The notes: a model not told the origin generated them from the sequence alone. DNA of 64,000 bases from Mycobacterium branderi (GCF_010728725.1 NZ_AP022607.1:496001-560000); one strand, 5' to 3'; numbered from the stretch's first letter, positions 34,979 to 45,504 are shown. Program-made: numbers and translations.

Positions 34979-37801
34979 GTGCTGACGATTTCGCGGCTGT
35001 CGCGGTGGAGCATCGACTATTACAACGACACCGCCAACAAAGCCAAGCAGGCCGCGATGGACCGTCACCGCGCCAACGGCGGGCTCGGCGAGTACTACAC
35101 CGAAGGCGATACCCGCGCTCCCACATGGGTAATCACCGGTGATACCGCGGCGGTGGGAAGGCTGACCGGCTTAGACGGCGCCGCACTTGATGGAGGCTTC
35201 GCCGACACCGAGACGGCGGCGCGTTGGCTCGACGACGGGATCGCGCCCAACGGAGCGACGGGGCGGGCGTTCACCGAGAAAAGCGTGCACGGATTCGATT
35301 TGGTTTTCGCCGCGCCCAAGAGTGTGTCGCTGATCCGGGCGTTGACTGATGACGTCGCCGAGAAAGTAGTTGCCAATGCCCACATCAAAGCCGTCCAAGC
35401 CGCCCTGACCTATCTGCACGCCCACGCCGGATACACCCGGGTGCACAACCCGCTGACCGGCACGAAGGACCTCGAGCGGTTGCCCGGCTTGGTGGCCATC
35501 GCATATCAACACGAAACATCACGCTGCGGCGACCCACACCTGCACACCCATGTGATCCTGCCCAACCGCCAACCTCGCGCCGACGGCAAGCTGGTGTCGA
35601 TCGATTCCAAATCCCTGCACCACGAAGCCAAAGCCGCCGGCATCATCTATCAGGCCGTGTTGCGTCACGAACTTCATGCTGAGCGCGGTTTCGAATGGAC
35701 CGGGGTCGAAGCGCATTCCGGCATGGCCGAGATCGCCGGGGTGGACAGGGACTCGATCAAGGTGTGGTCGCAACGCTCGACCCGGCTGCGGGAGTGGGCG
35801 AAGGACAACCTCGTGATCGTCGACGGCCAACCCACCGCCGCTCAGCTTGCGGCGGCGCAAAAGGCCACCCGTCCGGCCAAGCCGGAATCACTGGCGTGGG
35901 AGGAGCTCAAGGAGATGTGGCGCGCAGACGAGCGCGGTCTGACGCTGGTGCGCGATGCGCATTTCGCAGCGCGCGATGAGCGCCGCCGCGCTGCGCGACG
36001 TCCATTGGACCGCGCGCGTGTCGCCCAGATGGCAGCGCACATCGACAAGGCCGCGTTCACGCGCGCCGACATGGTGGAAATCGTTGGCGCGCAGCTGCCG
36101 GTTGACGCGCCCGGTGACCCGCGTGCGCTTATCGAGGCGATCGTCGACGAGGTCAGCGTGCGTGTCAGTGCGAAGCGGGAGGCTCAGCACCGTGAGGGCC
36201 ATGAGAAGTTCACCGTGGACGCGGTCATCGCCGAGGAGGAACGAGTCTTCGAAATGGTCGATGACTCGGATGCGCGGTCCCGGCTGGATGTGCGCGCTGA
36301 GGACCTCGGCGATCTTTCGCCCGACCAGGAGCGCGCCATTCGCAGCATTGCGGTCTCACCGTTTTTGGTGCAGCCGCTGCAAGCCCCGGCCGGTGCGGGT
36401 AAAACGCACTCGCTCAGGGCGCTACGCGCCGCCGCGCGCCGGGCGCGCAAGGAAGTCCTTGTGCTTGCGCCCACCGGCAAGGCCGTCGACGAGGCCATGC
36501 AGGAAGGCGCCGGCGATCGCGGCCTGACCGTCGCCAAAGCGTTGAAACTGATCGAGGACGACGAACTCGATGTGGACCGCTCCACGGTGATCGTCGTCGA
36601 CGAAGCGTCGATGGTCGGGACGCCCGCGTTGAAGAAGCTGCTGTCCTGTGCGGCGATTGGGCGCGCCAAGATGGTGCTGGTCGGCGATGCTTACCAATTG
36701 TCGCCGGTGCGCGCACGTGGCGGCATGTTCGAGCACCTGTGCGCGGATCTGCCGTGGTCCCAGCGCCTCTCCGAGGTGTGGCGGATGAGCAATCCCGAAG
36801 AACGTGACGCCTCCCTGGCACTGCGCTCCGCGCACGGCAACCGGCTCCGTAAAGCGGTCGGCTGGTATCGCACCCACGGTCGCCTGCACACCGGTGACCC
36901 CATCGCGATGGCCGCCGATGCCCGCGACGCCTACCTCGCCGACCGGGCCGCCGGCAAGGACGCACTGCTTATCTGCGATACCTGGGAAATGGCCGATGCG
37001 CTCAACCATCGCCTGCATGACGCACTCACTGGGCCAGGTCCCAGTGTGCGCTGCGCCCGCGACCAAACGATTCGCGTCGGCGACATCATCATGAGCCGCA
37101 ACAACGACGCCACAATCGTGGTGCAGCCCGGTGCGCGGCATCGGCGCGCCGATCGCATCGACCAAGTTCGCAACGGCAACCGCTGGCTGGTAGCGGCCGT
37201 CGACGCCAAAACCAACCGTGTTGCCGCCGAACGCACCTCCGATAAAGCCCGAGTGGTGTTCGAAGGGGACTATCTGCGCGAGCACGTCACTTTGGGTTAT
37301 GCCGCCACCGTGCACTCGGCGCAGGGCGTGACCGCCGACACCGCGTACACCATCCTCGGTGAAGGTTCCACACGTGCGATGCTTTACGTCGCGATGACCC
37401 GCGGCCGCCACAACAACGAGGCCTTCATTTATCAGCGCATCACCGGCGAAGCCGAGCACGAACACTCCACGCCCGTTGCCGGAGCCGACATCCACATCCT
37501 GCGGCGCGGTAACAAATACTCTGCCGCACACTACTTCCGGATGATTCTGGCCAACGACGACCGACCGCGCACCATGCACGCGGAAGCCGATCGCACCGAG
37601 CGAGGCCTGCTGCCCGAGGTTGTCGCGAACCTCCTCAAACGTCAAGACCAACGCAGCGCCGCTCGCACCGCAGTGTGGCGCGAACACACTGCTGCGGAAC
37701 GCGACAGGCAAGCCGCGTACCAGCGGATGGCCGGCACGACTACCCGTGAACAGTCGGCGCGTGACCAGGGTGTCCAGCTTGATGATGGGCTCGAATTGTG
37801 A
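34979..37801 (+). CDS. MobF (TrwC/TraA-type) conjugative relaxase-helicase
   Basis: The 940-residue protein has an N-terminal TrwC relaxase domain (1-320) and a RecD2-like helicase (about 440-830). Relaxase features are paired tyrosines at Tyr14-Tyr15 and Tyr39-Tyr40, and the metal triad at His187, His189 and His191 (DPHLHTH). Helicase features are Walker A APAGAGKT near 470, Walker B VVDEASMVG, GDAYQLSPV, and a C-terminal YVAMTRGRHN. It nicks at oriT and unwinds the transferred strand. The GTG at 34979 was chosen because the relaxase fold begins there. No coupling protein or type IV secretion genes are in the window. Confidence 0.9.
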   Translation: MLTISRLSRWSIDYYNDTANKAKQAAMDRHRANGGLGEYYTEGDTRAPTWVITGDTAAVGRLTGLDGAALDGGFADTETAARWLDDGIAPNGATGRAFTEKSVHGFDLVFAAPKSVSLIRALTDDVAEKVVANAHIKAVQAALTYLHAHAGYTRVHNPLTGTKDLERLPGLVAIAYQHETSRCGDPHLHTHVILPNRQPRADGKLVSIDSKSLHHEAKAAGIIYQAVLRHELHAERGFEWTGVEAHSGMAEIAGVDRDSIKVWSQRSTRLREWAKDNLVIVDGQPTAAQLAAAQKATRPAKPESLAWEELKEMWRADERGLTLVRDAHFAARDERRRAARRPLDRARVAQMAAHIDKAAFTRADMVEIVGAQLPVDAPGDPRALIEAIVDEVSVRVSAKREAQHREGHEKFTVDAVIAEEERVFEMVDDSDARSRLDVRAEDLGDLSPDQERAIRSIAVSPFLVQPLQAPAGAGKTHSLRALRAAARRARKEVLVLAPTGKAVDEAMQEGAGDRGLTVAKALKLIEDDELDVDRSTVIVVDEASMVGTPALKKLLSCAAIGRAKMVLVGDAYQLSPVRARGGMFEHLCADLPWSQRLSEVWRMSNPEERDASLALRSAHGNRLRKAVGWYRTHGRLHTGDPIAMAADARDAYLADRAAGKDALLICDTWEMADALNHRLHDALTGPGPSVRCARDQTIRVGDIIMSRNNDATIVVQPGARHRRADRIDQVRNGNRWLVAAVDAKTNRVAAERTSDKARVVFEGDYLREHVTLGYAATVHSAQGVTADTAYTILGEGSTRAMLYVAMTRGRHNNEAFIYQRITGEAEHEHSTPVAGADIHILRRGNKYSAAHYFRMILANDDRPRTMHAEADRTERGLLPEVVANLLKRQDQRSAARTAVWREHTAAERDRQAAYQRMAGTTTREQSARDQGVQLDDGLEL

Positions 37802-37985
37802 TCGCGTTCGGACGCCACTCGCAGTCAATTACCGTGCGGGTGAGCGCAGTTGATGCAGGCCGGCATGGCTTCCGGCGGTTGTTATGCACCACTCGGGTGC
37901 GACGCAATCCCCGGGCGCAGCGGTCTGGGCCAGCGGGCCGTCGACCGCGACGATAATCGCTGACTCCAGTGGCAAGCTTGAACCC

Positions 37986-38309
37986 ATGAACAACGGCGGT
38001 GTCGGCGGGCCTGCAGTCCGATTGTTCCCGGAGTACAGCAGAGTTTGGCCGCTCTGGTCGCGGAACATGCCAGGTCTTGATTACCCCATCTCCCCCGCCG
38101 ACATCGGGATTTCCGACACGCTTACCACTCGGATCAAAAGGTGGAATGACGAGTGGGAGAAGAACTTTCATCAGGAAGACGGCTGGAAGCATGGCTTCGA
38201 CACCAAAAAGTGGGCTGCCGAGGGCGAAGCCATCGCCGAACTTCTCGAAGACGAGTTGCCCGGCATCTCGGTGGTGCGTGAGTACGGCTGGTGTCTTTCG
38301 GGCGAGTAG
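37986..38309 (+). CDS. Hypothetical protein
   Basis: The 107-residue protein begins MNNGGVGGPAVRLFPEYSRVWPLW and is rich in Trp and acidic residues (WNDEWEKNFHQEDGW). It follows the relaxase by 184 bp. No transmembrane segment is seen and the family was not recognised. An immunity-like or cargo role would be a guess. Confidence 0.5.
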   Translation: MNNGGVGGPAVRLFPEYSRVWPLWSRNMPGLDYPISPADIGISDTLTTRIKRWNDEWEKNFHQEDGWKHGFDTKKWAAEGEAIAELLEDELPGISVVREYGWCLSGE

Positions 38310-38358
38310 TTGGTCGCCGGATCATTAGGCCCGGTGGCCCGCTCCAGACACTGCCGAG

Positions 38359-39132
38359 TTATGGACATTTGCCACCGGTCACAGGGCAAATGGTGGGGTC
38401 GTAGTCGCGCTGCAGCCTGGTCGCGATGAAGTTCGTGGCGATCCCGGTGCGCGGGCTCAGCCAGCGGCCGATGACCATTACGCTGACCGCGCTGGCCCCG
38501 GCGCGGCGGACGGCCAAAGCGGCTGACTGCGCATTGGACCCGGTGGTCCACACGTCATCGAGAATGAGCACGTGCCGGCCCTTGAGGCAGGCGGCGGGCC
38601 GGAGCGCGAACTTGTCGTTGACGGCGCGATCACACACCGCATCCGGTGCCGGCGCCAGCGCGACGGTTGCACTGGCCGCTTTGATCTGCCGCGCGAGGTC
38701 GGCGAAAGGGTGCCGACCGGGCCGTCCGGTCAGCGATGGAATGACCAGGCGCAGTGAGACGGCCAGCCCGGCCGCGCTGGCAATGCAGCGCTCATGCAGC
38801 GCAATGCCAAGCTCCAGAAGCCGTTTGACGATCACGCTGTGTTTCTCGCGAATTGCGCGGACGGGGTTGTCCTTGTAGCGGTGCAACAAATCTGCTGATA
38901 GCGTGCCGGAGACCGCATATGTCAGCGGCGCCACGATGTCGGCCAGCCCGATCCTGCACAGGTGCTGACTGCATCGCCAGCACCGGTCGAACCCGTCCAC
39001 CGGCGCAGCGCAAACCCGGCAAGTGATTCGCGGTTCGCGGATCACATTGCGCAGATAACCAGCGGCGCCCCGCACGCAGGCTGGAATGTCCTGTGGGGTG
39101 TCGTTGAGCTGCAGCGCATCAGGCCCCGACAT
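38359..39132 (-). CDS. comF: ComF-like phosphoribosyltransferase-fold protein
   Basis: The 257-residue protein has an N-terminal zinc-ribbon with CRVC and CWRC cysteine pairs near residues 38-58, and a PRTase fold with the PRPP-binding loop VLILDDVWTTGSN near 195. This is the ComF layout, known from DNA uptake and ssDNA handling. It overlaps dprA by 14 bp, so both are one operon. Its location beside a MobF relaxase is notable. Confidence 0.75.
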   Translation of the reverse strand: MSGPDALQLNDTPQDIPACVRGAAGYLRNVIREPRITCRVCAAPVDGFDRCWRCSQHLCRIGLADIVAPLTYAVSGTLSADLLHRYKDNPVRAIREKHSVIVKRLLELGIALHERCIASAAGLAVSLRLVIPSLTGRPGRHPFADLARQIKAASATVALAPAPDAVCDRAVNDKFALRPAACLKGRHVLILDDVWTTGSNAQSAALAVRRAGASAVSVMVIGRWLSPRTGIATNFIATRLQRDYDPTICPVTGGKCP

Positions 39133-40024
39133 CGATATCACACGCCACCTCCTCGACAATGCGCAGCACCTCCGCGGTTCCGCTCGCCACGTAAACGCCT
39201 GGCTGCTGCAACAATTCGCGGCCCCAGCGGGTGGTTTCGGCAACCGCATCGGCCAAGATCAGCGGTCGCGCTGACTGGGTGGCGTAACGAGCGTGCACAC
39301 GCGACCCGCTGTACTCGGCGGCCTCCACGACCACTGATGCGCAGGAGAGGCCGGCCATCGTCGCGTTGCGAAGCCGCAGGGTGTGCTTAGCCGGCGAACA
39401 ATCCGGCAAGAACTGGGACACCAAGGCGCCCGTGGTCCCGACCTGGTCATGAAGGGCGCGGCCGGCCTTGGGATAGGCGCGGGTGATGCCGGTGCCCAGC
39501 ACTGCGACGGGACGGCCCCCGGCGGACAGGGTGGCTTCGTGCGCTGCGGTGTCGACGCCGGCGGCGAGACCGGAAATAACGGCGATCCCCCGCTTGACGA
39601 GTCCCCGAGCGATGTCTGCGGCCATCCGACGGCCGCGGGACGACACTTCGCGAGACCCGACGATGGACACGCCAACCTCATCGGCAGCCAGTCTGCCTTT
39701 CACAAACAGCAGGGGCGGAATCGGATGAATTCTTCTCAGCTGCAATGGATATCCGCCGTCGAGGACTGTCAGCAGCTCGAAGTCGGCACCTCGCCATTCG
39801 GCCAGCCGATCCCGCGCCCGCGCCAGTGCTGCGTCAGACTCGCGCAAGCCGTCAAGTGTCAGCGGATGCAACTCGTCCCATAGCGTGGTCGCCGACCCAC
39901 GCCGCACAACCTCCGCCGCAATAGTCGACCAGGCCGTGTAAACCTTCGGCGAATCGACTGCTCCTAGTTCTTCGAGGAGCGCGAGAAGCGCTGCACGCTC
40001 GTCCTTCGTGCACGGACCGTCCAT
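39119..40024 (-). CDS. dprA: DNA-processing protein DprA/Smf
   Basis: The 301-residue protein shows the Rossmann-like DprA core: VSIVGSREVSSRG, VISGLAAGVDTAAHEA, AVLGTGITRAYP and VVVEAAEYSGSRVHARYA. An N-terminal helical region is present, while the C-terminal winged helix seems to be short or missing. DprA loads RecA on incoming ssDNA. On a conjugative element it may protect or convert the entering strand. The start was set at 40024; ATG at 40054 is possible. Confidence 0.85.
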   Translation of the reverse strand: MDGPCTKDERAALLALLEELGAVDSPKVYTAWSTIAAEVVRRGSATTLWDELHPLTLDGLRESDAALARARDRLAEWRGADFELLTVLDGGYPLQLRRIHPIPPLLFVKGRLAADEVGVSIVGSREVSSRGRRMAADIARGLVKRGIAVISGLAAGVDTAAHEATLSAGGRPVAVLGTGITRAYPKAGRALHDQVGTTGALVSQFLPDCSPAKHTLRLRNATMAGLSCASVVVEAAEYSGSRVHARYATQSARPLILADAVAETTRWGRELLQQPGVYVASGTAEVLRIVEEVACDIDVGA

Positions 40025-40313
40025 GCCCGGGACCTTAGGACCGCCGACCGACATGCCGGGGCTCGCTTGCGGGTGCCTGAAGCGAGAGCAAAGGTTGCCG
40101 TCGCGCACAGGAGGTTGACGGAAAATCGTTGGCGGCGAGAGGTGCTATATCTTCGGTAACTTTGTCCCGTCGTGGTTGGTCGCCGCGCCGGGGCTTTTCG
40201 AGCAGGTTGGCTGGTATGCCGATTGTTAAGGCCATTATTGTTACGCTTGCACCGATCGAGTTCGTGGGGCAGCGACCGCGTACTCCATCCGTTTGCTGCG
40301 CTGCTGGGACCGC
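40025..40313. other. Divergent promoter region between dprA and gntR
   Basis: No gene is seen. A TTTGTCC half-site at about 40160 resembles half of the GTCCGGAC-type operators found at the catabolic promoters. This may be the right edge of the plasmid-like segment. Confidence 0.4.
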
Positions 40314-41144
40314 ATGACTGCGTTGGGAATTGGCCCTGAGGCACGACGTCGTTTGTCGGCGCCTCGGATCGGCGAGTTGGTTGCCGCCGAGTTGCGGCGT
40401 CAGATCATTGATGGCGAATTGGCCGATGGCGACCTGCTACCCCGCCAAGACGTGCTTGTCGAGCGGTTCAACGTCAGCCTGGTCTCACTGCGTGAGGCGC
40501 TGCAGATTCTGGAGACCGAAGGTCTGGTGTCGGTGCGGCGCGGTAACCGGGGCGGGGCAGTTGTGCACGCGCCGGCCAAGTCCAGCGCCGCCTACATGCT
40601 GGGCCTGGTGCTGCAAAGCGAGTCGGTCGGCATCGCCGATCTGGGTGCGGCATTGCGGGAGGTGGAGCCCGCATGCGCTGCGTTGGCTGCGCAACGGCCC
40701 GATCGCGCCGACAGGTTGGTGCCCGAACTCAAGCAGCTCAACGATGAGATGGCGGAGCATCTGGACAACGGGCCCGGATTCACCGAAATCGGCCGTCGCT
40801 TCCACGATCTCGTTGTGCGTGGCTGCGGAAACCGCACCATCATCGCCGTTGTCGGGACCCTTGAGACGCTGTGGACCAGCCACGAACAGCAATGGGCCGA
40901 CGAGAGCGCGGCGCGCGGCAGCTACCCGTCGCTGGGCAAGCGGCGCGCGGTGCTCAACACTCACCTCAAGCTGGCCGAGATGATCGAGGCCGGCGATGTC
41001 GACCGGGCCCGTCGCATTTCCGCGCGCCACCTCGCCGATAGCCAGACCCACACGCTGACTGGCCGGCCTGATCAGCGCATCCATGCGTTGTCCTCGCAAA
41101 TGCTGTCCCGTCAGTGGGAAAGTCGCGAACTGATGGATCGTTGA
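40314..41144 (+). CDS. GntR family regulator (FadR/FCD type)
   Basis: The 276-residue protein has an N-terminal winged HTH (LAAELRRQIIDGEL-like entry, then LPRQDVLVERFNVSLVSLREALQILETEGLV) and a helical FCD effector domain with the RFHDLV and DRARRISARHLAD helices carrying likely metal-binding His. FCD regulators are usually repressors released by acyl-CoA or organic acids. It lies divergent of the catabolic block, which starts 73 bp past its 3' end on the other strand, and is the best candidate for binding the repeated GTCCGGAC operators. Confidence 0.85.
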   Translation: MTALGIGPEARRRLSAPRIGELVAAELRRQIIDGELADGDLLPRQDVLVERFNVSLVSLREALQILETEGLVSVRRGNRGGAVVHAPAKSSAAYMLGLVLQSESVGIADLGAALREVEPACAALAAQRPDRADRLVPELKQLNDEMAEHLDNGPGFTEIGRRFHDLVVRGCGNRTIIAVVGTLETLWTSHEQQWADESAARGSYPSLGKRRAVLNTHLKLAEMIEAGDVDRARRISARHLADSQTHTLTGRPDQRIHALSSQMLSRQWESRELMDR

Positions 41145-41216
41145 GTCGAGCGTCGTCCAGGCTGATCATTGCGCACCGGGGCCACAGCGCGGAGACCGAT
41201 CTGCATCAACTGTCCT

Positions 41217-42029
41217 CTAACGCTTATTGAGGAACCCCGCATCGACTGGCAGTGTGATGCCGGTGACGTAACGCGCCGCGTCGGACACCAGCCACGCGAC
41301 CGCGTTGGCGACGTCCTCGGGCTGCAGCACCTGTACCGGCAGCGCGTTTTCCAGGCCCATCGGATTGCCGGCGGACATCTTTAGAAGCCATTTTTGGGTG
41401 AACTCGTTGTTGATCATCGGCGTATCGACGCCGGCGGGATTAACAGAATTCACCCGAATGCTGTGCGGGGCAAGCAGGTTGGCATACACCCGCATCAATC
41501 CGACCATGCCGTGCTTGGCCGCGGCATAGCCGATTGCCCCGGCGTCGGGGCTGCCTACCCCGGCCAGTCCGGCGGCCGAACTGATCAAGACGATGGACCC
41601 CCCACGGCCTTGATCGATCATCGTCGGTGCCGTCACCTCGATGGTGTGGTAGGCGCCGGTGAGGTTGACGTCGATCACGTCGCGCCAACCCTCTTCGCCG
41701 GCTTGCATCGGGGCGATCCCGGCGTTGGCAACGACGATGTCCACGCGGCCGAATTGCGCTAAGCCGGTTTCGAGCGTTGCCGTCAGCGAGGCGGGGTCGC
41801 GCACGTCGCCTTTCATGGCGACGATCCGGGCGCCCGTGTCCTCGACGAGCTTGATGGTCTCGGCCAGGTCATCTGCCGTGCTCATGGGGTATTGCACGGA
41901 TGGGATCTGATCGCACAGGTCAACTGCAATGATGCTGGCGCCTTCCGACGCCAGCTTCACCGCATGCGCGCGGCCTTGGCCGCGGGCGGCGCCGGTGATG
42001 AAGGCGACCTTTCCGTCCAGCGATGACAT
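41217..42029 (-). CDS. Mycofactocin-type SDR oxidoreductase
   Basis: The 270-residue SDR begins [27 protein letters not shown] and has the TGxxxGxG motif. The [10 protein letters not shown] form and a longer insert near residue 45 are typical of SDRs with non-exchangeable NAD reduced via mycofactocin. The catalytic set is Ser (LISSAAG), Tyr and Lys (GYAAAKHG). It likely oxidises an alcohol in this pathway. It follows the P450 gene with a one-base gap. Confidence 0.85.
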   Translation of the reverse strand: MSSLDGKVAFITGAARGQGRAHAVKLASEGASIIAVDLCDQIPSVQYPMSTADDLAETIKLVEDTGARIVAMKGDVRDPASLTATLETGLAQFGRVDIVVANAGIAPMQAGEEGWRDVIDVNLTGAYHTIEVTAPTMIDQGRGGSIVLISSAAGLAGVGSPDAGAIGYAAAKHGMVGLMRVYANLLAPHSIRVNSVNPAGVDTPMINNEFTQKWLLKMSAGNPMGLENALPVQVLQPEDVANAVAWLVSDAARYVTGITLPVDAGFLNKR

Positions 42030-42030
42030 G

Positions 42031-43350
42031 TCAGCCGCCCCTCCCAGTGCGCGTCGGCTTTTGCACCTGGATCATGATCGGCTCCCCTGGTGTGAACTCC
42101 AGGTGCAGGGCTGTCAGTCCGCGAAGGATGTAGTCCGGGGAATAGGCGTAACGGCGGTTGTCGGCTGGCCCGTGATGTGCCTCGCAGATCCGAATGTCGG
42201 CCATCCGGTCGAGAATGCATTCGAGACTTACCCTGGCCTCGATGCGCGCCAGCGGGGCACCCGGACAGCTGTGTACACCCCTTCCGAATGCGAGATGCTG
42301 ACGCACATTGCGGCGATGAGACCGAAACTCTGCCGGGCATTCGAACCGGCCGGGATCCCGATTGGCGGCCCCGGGCAACAGCATCACCGTGGTGCCCGGC
42401 GCAAGCTCGACGCCGCCGATCTCGGTGGCGACGCGGGTGAGCCGGAAGTGGCTTTTGATGGGGCTTTCGATGCGCAACATCTCTTCGACAAAGTTGGGTA
42501 TGCGCTCACGGTGATCACGCAGTGCGGCCTGAAGCTGTGGCTGCTCGGCCAGAACTTGCAGCGAATTGGCCAGCAGACGCGCGGTGGTTTCGTGGCCGGC
42601 GAAGAACAGCGAGGACGCAAGGTGCACGATGTCTGTCACTTCCGGCGACGACCCATCGGCAAACGTCGCCGTCGCCAACTCGGTGAGTATGTCGCATCGC
42701 GGTTCTCGTCGGCGCTCCTCAATATAGGTGGTAAACCACCGGTCGAGTTCCGCCGATGGGTTGATCGTGATCGTGCCGTCGCTTCCCTGTCGTGAGCCCA
42801 TGTCCGCCCCGAACCATCGGCGAAATGTTGCGTGGTCGGCTTCGGGCACGCCGAGAAGGTCGGCGATCACCAGCAGGGGGAATGGGCGGCCGTAGGCCTG
42901 GACGAAATCACAGCGGCCGTCGGCGATGAACTCGTCAAGCAGCCGGTCGGCCAACCCCCACATGAAGTCCTCATTCTCCTTGAGCCGCTTGGGCGTAAAC
43001 ACTCCATTCAGCAGTGCGCGATGCTGGGTGTGCTGCGGGGGGTCGAAGCAGACAAGGTTTTCGGAGCCCCAGGGGAACTGGTGGCGATGGGATTCAATCA
43101 GCGCCGAGATGTTGTCGCCTTCGGGTGCGAACGGCAGCGGCGGGAACGGGCCGACCGCCGCGTTGACTGACGAGAACGTGTCGGTGTCGCGATATACCGC
43201 CAGCACGTCGTCGTATCCGGTCACCGCCACTACCCCGTGGTGTGGTTCGCGAAACGCCGGGCAGCTCGAACGGAGATGTTCGAAGTACGGATAGGGGTTC
43301 TCGACTACGGACGGATCGCTGAAAAAGTCGATGCTATCGAAGTCGGCCAT
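42031..43350 (-). CDS. Cytochrome P450
   Basis: The 439-residue P450 has the I-helix AGHETTARL, the ExxR of EEMLRIESP, and the heme loop [10 protein letters not shown]. It is soluble, as usual in actinobacteria, and needs ferredoxin and reductase from elsewhere. A GGAAGGG ribosome binding site supports the start. It sits in the leftward operon after a CoA-transferase, so its substrate may be a CoA ester or free acid. Confidence 0.92.
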   Translation of the reverse strand: MADFDSIDFFSDPSVVENPYPYFEHLRSSCPAFREPHHGVVAVTGYDDVLAVYRDTDTFSSVNAAVGPFPPLPFAPEGDNISALIESHRHQFPWGSENLVCFDPPQHTQHRALLNGVFTPKRLKENEDFMWGLADRLLDEFIADGRCDFVQAYGRPFPLLVIADLLGVPEADHATFRRWFGADMGSRQGSDGTITINPSAELDRWFTTYIEERRREPRCDILTELATATFADGSSPEVTDIVHLASSLFFAGHETTARLLANSLQVLAEQPQLQAALRDHRERIPNFVEEMLRIESPIKSHFRLTRVATEIGGVELAPGTTVMLLPGAANRDPGRFECPAEFRSHRRNVRQHLAFGRGVHSCPGAPLARIEARVSLECILDRMADIRICEAHHGPADNRRYAYSPDYILRGLTALHLEFTPGEPIMIQVQKPTRTGRGG

Positions 43351-43406
43351 CCCACTGCCCTTCCTGGATTCCGGCGGTCACACTTGTGCAGCGCATGACC
43401 TGATCA

Positions 43407-44591
43407 CTACATCGGGCGGCGCACTGGGTTCGCCTCCACCGCCAGACCGAGTTCGTCGAGCACGTCAGCAGTGTCGGCGCCGAGCTGCGGGGCCGGGCCG
43501 GCGACCCGGCCCGGGGTGCGCGAAAACCAGGTCGGCACACCGGGAAACCGCACCGGGCCGTGCGGGCTGTCCACCGTTTCGAAAAACTCCGCGGCGTTCA
43601 AATGCGGGTTGTCGAACAGGTCGGCAGGCGCGCCCAGCGGTGCGGCAGGTATTTCCAGTTCGCGGAACAGCTTCAGCCACTCCTCGGTCGTCCGCTCCTT
43701 CAGCGTCTCGGCCACCAGGGCATAGACGGTGTCGATCCGGCGCGCGCGTTGCTCGAGGGTGGCGTAGAGGTCACTGGCCCACGCCGGCTGCACCGCGTCG
43801 ATGAACGCCGACCACTGTTTATCGTTGTAGATCAGCGCGGCGATGTAGCCGTCGCTGGTGCGATACGGCCGACGATTGGGCGCCACGGTCCGCGGATAGA
43901 CCGCCGGCCCGAGCGGCGGGTCGAACATCGCCCCATTGGCGTGCTCGACCAGCATGAACGACGCCATGGTCTCGAACATGGCGACTTCCACCTCTTGGCC
44001 TTCAAGGCTGCGTTCGCGGTGAAACAGCGCCATCATCGTTGCGTAGAGCGCAGTCAGCCCAGTGACCTTGTCCGCGATGATCGTTCCGACGTAGCTGGCC
44101 TCACCGGTCAGCTGCTCTTGAACGCCCGGCAGCCCGCATTCCGCCTGAATGGTGTCGTCGTAGGCGGGCAGGTCGCGGTCCGGCCCGCGCCGGCCGTACC
44201 CGTAACAGTTGGTGTAGACGATGCCGGGGTTGATGGCCGCGACGTCGGCGTAGCTGAACCCGAGTCGCGTGATCGCTTCGGCGCGCATCGAGTGGATGAA
44301 CACGTCGGCGGTTTCCACCAGCGCCCGCAGCACCGCCGCGCCGGCCTCGGAGCGCAGGTCGAGGACGACGCTGCGCTTGCCGCGGTTGACGTTGACGAAC
44401 ACGCCGCTCATCGACGGCTCGGGTCCCACCGAGATGTAGCGAGTGTCGTCCCCGCCCGGTGGTTCAACCTTGATCACCTCAGCACCCATGTCGGCCATGA
44501 TCTGGGTGCAATAGGGCCCCATCACCATCGCGGTGAGATCGACCACCCGCACCCCGGCAAGTGGGCCGTTGCCGTTACTGCGACTACCCAT
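43407..44591 (-). CDS. Class III CoA-transferase (CaiB/BaiF)
   Basis: The 394-residue enzyme has the N-terminal GVRVVDLTAMVMGPYCTQIMADMGAEVIKVEPP-type Rossmann entry (positions 12-44), the catalytic Asp in the AYDDTIQAECG segment near residue 165, and the GKRSVVLDLRS loop. It transfers CoA to a carboxylate. The start at 44591 overlaps the upstream SDR by 8 bp. Confidence 0.9.
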   Translation of the reverse strand: MGSRSNGNGPLAGVRVVDLTAMVMGPYCTQIMADMGAEVIKVEPPGGDDTRYISVGPEPSMSGVFVNVNRGKRSVVLDLRSEAGAAVLRALVETADVFIHSMRAEAITRLGFSYADVAAINPGIVYTNCYGYGRRGPDRDLPAYDDTIQAECGLPGVQEQLTGEASYVGTIIADKVTGLTALYATMMALFHRERSLEGQEVEVAMFETMASFMLVEHANGAMFDPPLGPAVYPRTVAPNRRPYRTSDGYIAALIYNDKQWSAFIDAVQPAWASDLYATLEQRARRIDTVYALVAETLKERTTEEWLKLFRELEIPAAPLGAPADLFDNPHLNAAEFFETVDSPHGPVRFPGVPTWFSRTPGRVAGPAPQLGADTADVLDELGLAVEANPVRRPM

Positions 44592-45504
44592 GCGGAACCC
44601 CCTTGGCCATCTCGAAGCTGTAGCGAAGATGGTCGCGATGACCGTCTGGCACAACCGGAAACATCACCGGTGCGTCCATATTGCGGATCGCCTCGAGCTG
44701 CTCGCTCACCAGCTCGATCGACCACGACGGGCGATACACGCCGGGGGTTTCACCGATCATCGCTCGCGCCACCCGGCCGGCGACCGCGATCAACATCTCG
44801 CCGGTGACCGCGCACGACTCGTGAGCGAGATAGCCCACCACCGGCGCCACCAGCTCCGGCTCCATCGCCGGGTACGCCGAAATATCCAGGCCCTCAGCCA
44901 TTCTGGTCACCGCCGACGGCACGATGACGTTACAAAGCACGTTGTCGGCCGCACCTTCGAGTGCGACGACATTGGCCAATCCGATGACACCCGTCTTCGC
45001 GGCAGCATAATTGGCCACCCCGCAGTTGCCGTACAACCCGCTGATCGACGACGTCACGACGATGCGACCGTAACGGGCCGCGCGCATGAGCGGGAACGCC
45101 GCACGCACAACATGGAAGGCGCCCCGCAGGTGGACATCGAGCACGGCGTCGAAGTCCTCATAGCTCATCTGCCCCAACGGGGCCCGACGAACATTGCCCG
45201 CGTTGTGGATAAGGATGTCGACGCGCCCGAAATGGTCTATCGCCGCTTCGACGATGCTGGCGCCGCCGGCGGCGGTGGCCACCGATTCGGCACACGAGAT
45301 GGCCTGACCACCGCCTGCCCGTATCTCGGACACCACCTCCTCGGCGGGCCCGGAATCGACACCCTCGCCAGTCAAGGCTGCGCCGATGTCGTTGACGACG
45401 ACCTTCGCACCGCGAGATGCCAGCAGCGATGCGTAGGCGCGCCCCAGCCCACGGCCCGCGCCGGTCACGACCGCGACCCGATCGTCGAATCTGAGTTCAG
45501 ACAT
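44584..45504 (-). CDS. SDR oxidoreductase (17-beta-HSD4/MFE-like)
   Basis: The 306-residue SDR has TGAGRGLGRAYA, then the long VVNDIGAALTGEG loop common in hydroxyacyl-CoA dehydrogenases, the NNAG-equivalent HNAGNVR, and catalytic Ser-Tyr-Lys (SSISGLYG, NYAAAKTG). A C-terminal extension of about 50 residues is typical of the MFE type. It starts the base after the BVMO stop. A beta-oxidation-like role is inferred. Confidence 0.88.
   Translation of the reverse strand: MSELRFDDRVAVVTGAGRGLGRAYASLLASRGAKVVVNDIGAALTGEGVDSGPAEEVVSEIRAGGGQAISCAESVATAAGGASIVEAAIDHFGRVDILIHNAGNVRRAPLGQMSYEDFDAVLDVHLRGAFHVVRAAFPLMRAARYGRIVVTSSISGLYGNCGVANYAAAKTGVIGLANVVALEGAADNVLCNVIVPSAVTRMAEGLDISAYPAMEPELVAPVVGYLAHESCAVTGEMLIAVAGRVARAMIGETPGVYRPSWSIELVSEQLEAIRNMDAPVMFPVVPDGHRDHLRYSFEMAKGVPHG

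Noticed and set aside
36422..37828. A 468-codon minus-strand frame opposite the relaxase
   Set aside because: It lies opposite conserved helicase motifs and has no family match or ribosome binding site.
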